From Smallanthus sonchifolius (Eukaryota; Streptophyta; Magnoliopsida; Asterales; Asteraceae): a DNA stretch of 64,000 bases. Location: the NCBI GenBank assembly GCA_023525975.1, contig CM042028.1, positions 78,491,501 to 78,555,500 of the forward strand, given 5' to 3'. The translations under genes and the position numbers were made by a program. The notes beneath the pieces are model-generated. The model saw nothing but the letters and a program-made list of their open reading frames with translations, did no database searches and had not been told where the DNA came from. Within the stretch, counting starts at the first letter, position 1. The number at the start of each line of letters is the position of its first letter. Positions 55,569 to 64,000 of this stretch are shown here, piece by piece.

Positions 55569-56160
55569 CATAGTTGTCAAGGCGCATAGGTGCACTCAAG
55601 GCGCAAAGGTCTCGCCCGGAGCCTAGTTACAAGGAGAAAAAAAAACGAGGGCTTTTTTAATCTAGACGCGTAGTATTAAAATACCATATTTTAAGGATTT
55701 TAGACATGTTTTAGGCTTGTTTAGAGCATTCACAGCTGGTTTGGTATAATTGTGTGAGTGAGTTTTGTATATTTTATGGAGTGGTTTAAAGTGGTTATGA
55801 GTGGAAGTGAGAGAAAAGATATAATTTTTTTGTAAATATAAGAAAAAAAGTAGTTGTTTTTAGTGTAATTATAAGGATAAGGATAAAGATAAGGAGAGAG
55901 AAAATGAGAGAAAAAAGGTAGATAAAGTAGTGATTTTTAGTGTAATTATAAGGATAAGGATAAGAAATATAAGGATCCGGCTGGGAATGCTCTTAGGATA
56001 GGCTTTTTTTTAGGTTGATTCCAAGCTTGATTATGGGTTTTAGAAAAGTTCAGACGATTTTTTGGCCGGAAAATGCGCCTCGGCGTCTAAAAGCGCGTCT
56101 ATCTAAGCAAGGCGCAAAGGACGCGTTGGCCTCACGTGCTTTTGAGTTTTGACAACTATG
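55569..56160. mobile_element. hAT-type MITE with 8-bp duplication
   Basis: The ends CATAGTTGTCAA and TTGACAACTATG are perfect inverted repeats. GATAATAA flanks both sides (55561-55568 and 56161-56168), an 8-bp duplication characteristic of hAT elements. Subterminal AAGGCGCAAAGG words occur in both arms. A Tourist-type MITE is nested inside at 55724-55992. Confidence 0.87.
55724..55992. mobile_element. Tourist-type MITE nested in the hAT element
   Basis: The ends GAGCATTCACAGCTGG and, read inward, GAGCATTCCCAGCCGG are inverted. TTA lies outside both ends (55721-55723 and 55993-55995), the PIF/Harbinger duplication. It is 269 bp and non-coding, with AAGGATAAGGATAA duplications. Confidence 0.85.
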
Positions 56161-56272
56161 GATAATAACTAACCAAATATAATATTTATTACTTGAAGTG
56201 ATCAATACCATTATCTGAACAAAATATTTAGGATGATATCATTTTTTTTATAAAATTAATTTGAATTTTTAT

Positions 56273-56690
56273 TAGGGTCGAGAAAAAACCGATTAACCAA
56301 ACCGAAACTGAAATAACTGACAAAAATCAAACCGAAACAAACAACCAAACTAGTAACCGACGCCCGACGGTTTTGGTTTCGGTTTCAGTTATACCTTGTT
56401 CCAAAACCGAACTTGGTAACCAAACTGCGCCTAACTTGTTTGCTATTGGATTTGAGCCAAAATTCATTATTTTGGCGCAAAAGTTTTAGGCTCAGATTCA
56501 TTAGTAAGTGGTCAAATAGTCAATAACAAGTTTTAGGCGCAAAAGTTTTTCAGGCCCAAACATTTCAAGTGCAAATGTAAAACCAAAAAATGACTCATAA
56601 CCACATCGAACCCATATGTAAAACCGAAATTTCAGTTTTGGTTCAGCTCTGGACCAAACCGATCCATACACACCCCTAGTTTTTATGATT
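56273..56690. repeat. AAACCGA-rich degenerate repeat
   Basis: AGGGTCGAGAAAAAACCGATT on the left and, read inward, CTAGGGGTGTGTATGGATCGG on the right enclose many AACCGAA / TTCGGTTT words. This is a common plant non-autonomous repeat of unknown class. Confidence 0.5.
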
Positions 56691-57118
56691 ATTACTTAAC
56701 AAACTATATAAGCAGCTACTCTATCTACTCGATAGAGGTAAGGATTGCTCGCATCTCTCCCTCCCCAAACCCTACTTTATGAGTGAGATATTACTGAGTA
56801 CGTTTGTTTGTTTACTTAACAAACTATGTAAAATAGTTGAAAAAATAAAATATAAATTCAATAACAAAATATTTTATAAACTAATTTCCATCCCAACGGT
56901 TAAATACAAACTGGCGTTTGGTTCAAACATGGGTCCAAGGATTTAAACTCTGGATCATTGATAAAAATGAATCATCCAATGTTTTCGTAGTACTAAAATG
57001 TGATCACTACTTTGTAAAATCAAATGGCATAACTTTGTACTCTGTACTGGAGCTAAGCAGCCAGCATGAACTATCAACCGGAAACCCATCTGCCCGACAA
57101 CTTGAGGGACGGACTGCT
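56691..57118. other. 3' flank of the MSL gene
   Basis: This is unassigned sequence that probably includes the 3' UTR of the minus-strand channel gene ending at 57119. Confidence 0.45.
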
Positions 57119-60100
57119 TTACTTCTTATCAGGGCTTTTCGAGCTAAGGGTATTTCCGTCCTTTTTATCCTTCTCTGATGACGTGGATCCTTTCGCGCTA
57201 ATGCTATTGGTCAGTTCCTTTGCTTCAGCTGAAGCAGTATCCATTCCCTCTTCAATAGGAAGAGTTCTTCTGGAACCATCCAAAGCAACACCTAGAACTA
57301 TGTTTTCTTCCATTGCAGCAGATCGTGACACCTTTTGTTCTGTTACACTATCACTTTCAACCGCTTTATTGCTCGGTTTTCCATCATCCACATTTTTATC
57401 TCTTATGGTAGTCTCGGGATACGGCCTCTTGTCTTTTGTATCAGAGTTTATTTTCTTATCAATGGTTTTTACATCAGAAGTTGGTGTGTCTTTAGTTTTA
57501 GAGTCAGATGGGGCACTTGCATTCTTCCCTTCTGTCTTGCTATTTGACTTTATTGAGGACTTGTTGTTTTGACCTTTTGACTTTTCTTCTCCATTGACTT
57601 TGTAATTGGGTTCTATTAATAGCAAGGCGCGATTTGAAGGGGCACGGCCACGAGTAAAGGTTGAATCTGTAAAGGGATAGCTGTCCAAGTCAGAGTCGCT
57701 ATACATCTTCTGAACTGTACGGATCGGTGTTGCAAGCCGGGCACGATGATGACTAATAACTCTCAGGAGATCCAGCAAGATACCTTCCTGTTTTACATTA
57801 AAAAAAAGTTAAAAAAAAATCTCTTGAAAATGAAAAAATAAGTTGTTGAAAATCAAAGAAAGAAAAAATATTGATGAGTTCAAGTTCCAAAAGATATCTT
57901 ACCTTTACACACAAGTACTCTTCATGATGCGAAGTTTTCACAAAGCATGACACCAGAATCTGCATAACAGAAATAATAATAACTTAATTAGTGTGAATTA
58001 TATAATCTAGATAATTAAGGAGAAAGCACATCGAACAAGACCAACCAAAAGGGATTGATTTTCAGGATCAACGTTTTCAAGGAAAACCCTCCTATGCAAT
58101 CTCTGTTGTTCTACTTGAGGATTCTTTGCTAATACTTTTCGCATATCAGCTACGATAATCTGTAGAAATAGGAAGCTAAATAATCTTGATAATTAAGGGA
58201 AAAAGAAAATAAATAAAAAGTTATGAATTATGTACTTGCATTGATCTTATTGACATCTAAATGACTTATAGCTAAATGAGTTTTAATACGCCAATGAGTC
58301 TTCTGAGTCATATTTCTCACTACATTCATAGTAAACTTGTGATTTGGAATATGAATGGCTTCACGATCTTCGCCTCTTATAATTGTAGGTGACCACCACC
58401 CAACATGCTACACATGAAAACGGAAGGACCCAACAATAAGAATAAACTTTTAGAATATATCATGTGATCCTTAAAAAAAACATATGCAAGTTGTATCTTG
58501 TAAAGTCTTGTTGAAAAGACAAACCTCTACAGTTCCAGAAACTTCATAACCTTCAATCTTTGCTTTTATCCACTCGTTGGCGACAAATGGACGTGTTGCA
58601 TGAATCATAACACTTGACAGAAAATTTGTGAATATCTACATTCAGAGATAACTTAATTGATAGGTGTTCATAAATATACTACATAATAAATGCACAATGT
58701 GACATGAATAATATATACCTCACGACCAGCAAGCGTGAGCAAAACAGTCCCAAGACCACCTGCAGTTAACCATTTCTGGGTAGAAAAACCTAACAGCTCC
58801 ATGAAAAGTGATACGGCTGCAACCCACACTGCAGTATATACAGCTTTGCCAGCAAACTGGAATCCCATCTGCCAACACCACAAAAAGAATATTAAAAATA
58901 CTAATAAGCAAGAAGTAATTAATCTCAATAAAACCATTGCCAGAAAACAAACATTTCTTGTATCAGCAGCATCACTTGTCTCCATGAAAAAGTTCTGTGT
59001 TTGTTGAATTGCACTGTGTTAAAGATTTAAACAAAGTATTAGCTATAACAAGGAAACCTGCAAATTAGTATCAAATCAGAATAGACAAAGAAAGAAATAA
59101 AGAATATACCTGGATAAACAGTAAGCAAGTGCAAGGACAGTTGATAATGATTTCACAAAAGTTAAGAGCCGATTTTTAACAACCTGGCTAGCTTCTGATG
59201 GCAGGACAATCGGATCCAGCGCTCTGCAGAAAATTTAGATGCAATTAATATCATACTAGAGTTAGTTGACATTTATGAATTGCGTTAAAATTTCCCGGTG
59301 ACCAACCTGCAGATAAGTATTGCTCCTGTCCATAACAGCAATGGCTGAAGGTAAGAAGTCATAATATAATGTGAATTACTCTTTCCCCAATTCCCATCAC
59401 TCTTCTGAAAAAAATGTGAGATTAAAATTCGAACATAAGAAAACAAAAATATAACTGAAAAACAGGGAAAAAAACTTAGATGGGAAAAGGCACAAACATG
59501 AAGAAAAATGTTTCTTGTTCGACGCATTAGTGGCCCAAGGCCCCACACAGCAAACACAACAATACCCACTGCTGGAAGTAGCTTCAGTATTATAGGTTTA
59601 CCTTGCAAACCACTGCAGAAAGTTTTAACATAATTACTAAGCAGGTAAGCTATCATTCTTTAATATACTTTCACTCAGATTAATTAAATAATGTTTTTTC
59701 TTAACAAGAGAGGTCACCTTGATAAGGCAAGAGCAGCATTCTTGACAGCAGAAGCTGTAAAATTTTGGACCGGATTAAGTGAGCAATTGCACTTAAGTAG
59801 ATTAAATCTATTAGGAGCTGTGCTTAATGGTTGCTGTAATCGAACAGAAAGCTTGATACCAAAGGAATCTTGTCGCTGCAAGAGAAAACATAGTTAAAGG
59901 CTACTCATGTCACGTCCCAGATAAAATTCAAGCTTAAGAAAACCATACCGAAGCAAGTGATGACAGACTGGCAGGTAACATATGTAATTTATTACTTCCA
60001 ATCAAACCCTGTCGCATATACATGGCAGTCTGTGAAAAATATAATTAGATGAATCCCATAAAGTGAAAAATTAAAACCAGAAAGGGAACTTATACCTCGA

Positions 60101-60176
60101 ACTGCTTGCTGTACAACTGGTTCTTGTAAATTCCCCGTTTGTGCGAGAAATTCAAAGAACCAGCCATAGCCATCAT
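57119..60176 (-). CDS. MSL3: Plastid mechanosensitive ion channel, MSL2/MSL3 type
   Basis: Thirteen coding exons join in frame to 658 codons (MSL2 of Arabidopsis is slightly longer): 60176-60096, 60029-59949, 59875-59718, 59612-59498, 59404-59307, 59223-59110, 59013-58953, 58868-58719, 58635-58525, 58407-58240, 58159-58046, 57959-57903 and 57787-57119. The start MMAMAGSLNFSH resembles the MSL3 start (MMAVAGSM-LSH), followed by a Ser/Arg-rich transit region. Transmembrane segments flank LQPLLLWTGAILICRALDP. The MscS pore and beta domain begin at about residue 245 (FAGKAVYTAVWVAAVSLFME, TAGGLGTVLLTLAGRE, HVGWWSPTIIRGEDREAIHI). The C-tail (about residues 440-658) is Lys/Ser-rich and keeps ENIVLGVALDGSRRTLPIEE. 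The family releases osmotic stress in plastid envelopes. Intron 10 needs a GC donor (CAAT|GCAAGT). MSL2 and MSL3 cannot be separated with certainty here, so the symbol is tentative. Confidence 0.9.
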
Positions 60177-61030
60177 CTGATGAGAATGCAGTTACAACAT
60201 TCGGAATACAATAAGCAAGCAAAGCAGCAACAGTAGTTTGTGTTTGAAACCCTTGCCTCTACTACTTGCATAAAGAAATACAATACAATTATACTAATAA
60301 GTTACTTGAAAAGATAATCTAAACACAGCAACACCAGTTCATAAAACACAACTTAACAAGAAGTAACATATTGAACAAAAGTGGAATCTGAGCTTTTAAC
60401 AGTCACGGATGATAACTAAACTGGATTAAACAATATCGCTATAGCAGCTAATATTGAATTATTTCAGAGCAATGTCAATATATCATAAATCAATATGTGA
60501 AGGGGAAATAAACAAACACAAACTTGCAGCACACGCATTAAAAATTCAGCATTTGCAACAGCTAGGTATTACTGACAGATTAGTACAAGCAGAATATCCA
60601 TCTTAAAGAAAGGCATACTTTCAATATCATTTCAAAAACAGATCAAAAAACCACCAAAATCACCAAAAAACCGGCCCAAACCCTAGAAGTAAAATATTTT
60701 TAGGTTTACGGCGATTACTTTCTTCTTGCAAACAGTAACAAAAATCAAGGCGTTGGAGAACAAACAATACGTGAAGAATCTGTAATATCCAAATAGCATT
60801 CACATACACAGATTGAATTATGTCAACAAGCAGCCGATTGAGGCGCTACAAACACAAAATTTAGGGAAAATTGAAGTGTTATTGATTCATAGGGTGCACA
60901 ATTTCGGAAGATTATACAATCAAAGAAGAAATCAATCACCTATTTGTCGAGAATTGGGAGCAAAATTCGGTGCTTATCTGGCGCGCTAATGAAGAAGAGA
61001 GCGTTTGAGCCGAAGAACATTTGTGTGTGT
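60177..61030 (-). promoter_or_regulatory. MSL 5' UTR with probable leader intron
   Basis: A good donor, CAAATAG|GTGATT, lies on the minus strand at 60940/60939, and an acceptor AG immediately precedes the ATG (CTCATCAG|ATGATG). This suggests a leader exon near 60940-61020 and an intron of about 760 bp. The upstream sequence at 60990-61020 (CTCTCTTCTTCATTAGCGCG) is pyrimidine-rich, as leaders often are. Confidence 0.5.
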
Positions 61031-61133
61031 TCTTTTTGATTTGGTATTTTGGTCCCACTCGAATTTTCTCTAGTGAAGATATTCGCATATTTTTTATATC
61101 TCCCCTTTTTAATGATTTTATTATTTTTACATT

Positions 61134-61510
61134 GAGTAAATTGTAGTTTTTGTCACGTGTCCTGACTTTTCAAGTCTTAACACTTTTAATCCAATTTATT
61201 AACTTCGTTAAAATTTTTCAGTTAGTTTTTGTTAGATGATCAAAATACGATCATTAAAAAAATGGTGGACAGTGGACCCCACTTTATATTCTTGTTTGTC
61301 TTGCCTCCAAATAAGGTAGAACACAAGTCAGAAAAGCTGAAAAGGAAGCCACATGCAACCTTCACTTCAGTCATCTATGGACCAGAAACATGCAACCCCA
61401 TCTGCATCAATGGAAGCCGCCGGAGAAGCCCACTCCGGCAACCCACGACGGCGGCGACCACGACCACCACCACCCTTCCCTTTTCCTTTTTATTCGAAAC
61501 CCACACAAAC

Positions 61511-61545
<35 letters not shown>

Positions 61546-62163
61546 GTGAGAGGGAGCGAGCCGGCCACCACTTCCGGCGGCCCCACCTACAGACACAGCA
61601 GACAAGATGATGATGGTGGCGGTGGCCACAGACGGCGGAGAGTTCCGATTCCCGGCGGAGAAGGCGAGTTTTCCCGACAAATCCCCCTTCATTCACGTCA
61701 CTAGCGGCCCCTTCTCTTCTCCGATTCCCGGCCGGAAACTGGATCTAGAAACGAGGCTCCGTCCAGGTGGGGGTGGTTGTACCTGGTGGTGGCAGGTGGG
61801 GGTGGAGTGGGTTTGAAAACTAGGGTTTGGGTAGGAGGATGGTGAAGAAGATGGTGCATTTTGTTGGTTGTGGTGGAGTCTGGTGGGGGTGGTGGTGGCA
61901 GGTGGTGGTGGTGATGGTCGGTGGTGGTGGGGCTGGTGGTGGTGGTGGGGGCTGGTGGTGGGGAGTGGTAATTTCAGTATTTATTTATTTATTTAAAAAG
62001 GGTAAATCGGTAATTTCACATAAAAACTAACAGAAAAGCTAACGGTCGTTAGCCTCAGGGACTAATACTGTTAAAACATCAAACGTCAAGGACGAAAGGT
62101 GTTAAAGCTGGACTGAACTTGTTAGTTAGGGCAAACCACATGGACGAAAACTGCAATTTACTC
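61134..62163. mobile_element. Mutator-like element with perfect 9-bp duplication
   Basis: The left end GAGTAAATTGTAGTTTTTGTC and the right end, read inward as GAGTAAATTGCAGTTTTCGTC, are inverted. TTTTACATT occurs at 61125-61133 and again at 62164-62172, a perfect 9-bp duplication typical of the Mutator superfamily. The interior is GC-rich, with a (GA)n tract at 61513-61541, repeated TTCCCGGCGGAGAAGGCG-like words and GGTGG runs. No source gene is identified. It begins about 110 bp beyond the probable MSL transcription start. Confidence 0.85.
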
Positions 62164-62172
62164 TTTTACATT

Positions 62173-64000
62173 TAGATTGTTTAAAGATGTTTATGCTTAT
62201 AACAGATAAAACTGGTAATTTTACCCGGGCCTCGCAACGGAGTATCAAAAAACTAATAAAAAGTTACGTCATTGTATGAGTGTTGTAAACACGAAATCGT
62301 AGTTAAAAAAAAGTAAAAATATATCATATTTGGCACAACTTGGTTTTGAATAAAATTTACGTCGAAACGTAAATGTAGACTGACTCTGTTCTAGAAAAAA
62401 TTATATGGAAAGGTAGATAAAAATAAGTACGTCGCAACGCTATATTTGGAGTGTACGAAAACACAATATTTTAAAAGTTATAAGAGAAAAAGAAAATACG
62501 TGTAAAACTAATTATAAACAATAAAATAATAAAAATATTAATATTAATATAAATATTAAAATTGAAAAATATATATATTTTGTGGCTAAAGTTGAAAGTG
62601 AAAAGTGTTGCGGTCATTTAAGTGTGGTTAAAGGTATACTATTCACATCTTTTTGATAAATGTATTATACTATAATAATATGATTAATACATATAATTAT
62701 ATAACTTTATATAGAATAAGTTGATACCAATTACACGTTTAGAAAATACTTAATCACGTTTGATTCGAATAATGTTATATTGTGCTCGATCTTAGGGTTC
62801 CTCAACGAAAAGGAAGATCGACACATAAAGAATTTGTGGGATGTAGATAAACGTTTAAGGGGGAATTCAAAATATTAAAAGAGGAGGATCAAACACAAAA
62901 CGGCGATGAAAGGACCAAAATGCCTCTCACGTGATGGGCACATGGGGGGAGTTAACAGGAAAACTATTGTCCGTTACTTTAGTGAAAAAAACTAAAATGT
63001 AAGTGACACAATGTGTTACAGATTTGCGAATTGGACAAATCCTGATTTTTGGAACAAGCATGATGGACGAAAACTGAATTTAACTTTAAGTGAAATAATA
63101 TATGTATATATATATATATGTGTGTGTGTGTGTATAGGATTGAGATTTTATAATCTATTATTGTGTTAACTCTATTAACTTCGTCAAAATCAATTCAAAT
63201 CATTATTTTAAAAAAAAATATATTTGTAACTTCCCAAGTGTAAGATGAGTTTGCACTAGTATAATTTTTCTATGAAAAATATATATTTTATGTTTTCAGC
63301 AAATTTTTACACTGGTGTAAACTCCCCTTACATTTACGAATTTATAAAAATACAAAAAAAGAACATGACGTCGTATTGGTGTAATAAATACATGTATGAA
63401 TTTGAAGAGTTTTTTTTTCTTAAGTTTTCTTTATGCAACACGCCTTGTACTCCCGGTCAAAAAAAAGAAGCTTTGTAATTATTCTCTTTAAATATATGAC
63501 ACATGGTACATAGGTGTGTTGTCATATACTTGCTTTCCCTTTTTATTTTCATGGGCATGATGGTTTTAAGTTTGAATTAAAACTACAAGAGTGGGATAAT
63601 GGTTTTGGTGCTCATTATTAGTTCTGTGGAGAAATATAAAACACAAAACCAAATTTTTGATGCAAGTTGTTACATGATAATACATATCTATCTCTCTAAA
63701 ACTTTCATGAAATAAAAAGAACTAGACAAGTCAAGCAATGTACTTGCAAATATATTTTCTTGATGGGAATAAGAAATAAGATATGTAAAGCTTATAACTA
63801 TTCGTATATTGGGTTGAACAGGTTATAATTTTGGGTTTAGTGTCAAATTGACTTAAGAATTTATCTAAGTTTGAATATGGAATTTGAGGGTTGTGTGGAT
63901 TGGGGTGGGGGGGGGGGGAGGTTGGGCGTTGACCGATTGATACAGACTTAGAGGGGGGGGGGGGGGGGTTGGCTCCTTGACATCCAAATCATGGGGGTTG
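62173..64000. other. Repeat-rich, gene-free right end
   Basis: About 62290-62530 repeats the AAATAAGTACGTCGCAACG / ATATTTTAAAAGTTATAAGA blocks of 35380-35720. About 62910-63095 is one decayed end of a GAGTTAAATT Mutator-like element (read inward, AGTTAAATTCAGTTTTCGTCC). A (TA)n(TG)n tract lies at 63098-63135. TTACACTGGTGTAA at about 63307 recalls the palindromes of the 43191 element. Poly-G runs sit at 63905-63970. No gene is seen. Confidence 0.5.

Noticed and set aside
61353..61704. Several overlapping frames with Arg-Glu repeats
   Set aside because: They arise from a (GA)n microsatellite and GC-rich interior of a Mutator-like element. No conserved domain or splice structure is seen.

Overview
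This is a window of plant nuclear DNA from a eudicot. The evidence is intron-rich genes with canonical plant orthologues, copia elements primed by a methionine tRNA site, SINEs, Helitrons and MITEs, and long (TA)n tracts. The style of the long LTRs (TGTAAC...TTACA) and of the Harbinger ORF1 fragment suggests Asteraceae, but that is inference. There is nothing bacterial, no CRISPR array and no rRNA or canonical tRNA gene.

Four genes look intact, and the rest is a mosaic of nested transposable elements. (1) 10300-10546, minus: a two-exon gene for a 53-residue membrane microprotein. (2) 17412-21066, minus: eight exons encoding a 221-residue very-long-chain 3-hydroxyacyl-CoA dehydratase (PASTICCINO2 type). 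Its last intron carries a TRIM retroelement. (3) 51284-55282, plus: ten exons encoding a 513-residue O-fucosyltransferase-family protein. (4) 57119-60176, minus: thirteen coding exons for a 658-residue plastid MscS-like channel (MSL2/MSL3 type), convergent with gene 3. I assembled all exon chains by hand from splice sites, reading frame and family conservation. Two introns need GC donors. The four genes do not form one pathway.

Layout. 0-5 kb: a short Harbinger element with an ORF1 relic, a sphingosine-1-phosphate lyase gene fragment and a SINE. 5-16 kb: two related 2.7-kb solo LTRs with perfect 5-bp duplications, a copia tail, the microprotein gene, and a foldback element whose palindrome clusters enclose eight 98/117-bp repeats. 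16-21 kb: PAS2 and its TRIM. 21-26.8 kb: a non-autonomous Mutator-like element, Helitrons and (TA)n-flanked foldback elements. 26.8-34.7 kb: a dead copia element broken by a solo LTR and a 2.4-kb unclassified insertion. 35.8-37.2 kb: another solo LTR. 37.2-45.6 kb: a run of elements separated by (TA)n tracts, one of which has captured a pseudouridine-synthase exon. 45.9-50.9 kb: LINE, Helitron, SINE and Mutator-like elements. 51-61 kb: the two large genes, with a Tourist-in-hAT nest between them. 61-64 kb: another Mutator-like element with a perfect 9-bp duplication, then repeats.

The most novel-looking material is the set of foldback or terminal-inverted-repeat elements bounded by (TA)n (23.9-25.0 kb, 37.3-39.7 kb, 42.1-42.5 kb, 43.2-45.5 kb) and the palindrome-bounded tandem array at 11.5-12.7 kb. 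Rice Micron elements are a precedent for microsatellite targeting. The telomere-like interior, the AAAACG array and the gene capture go beyond that simple picture.
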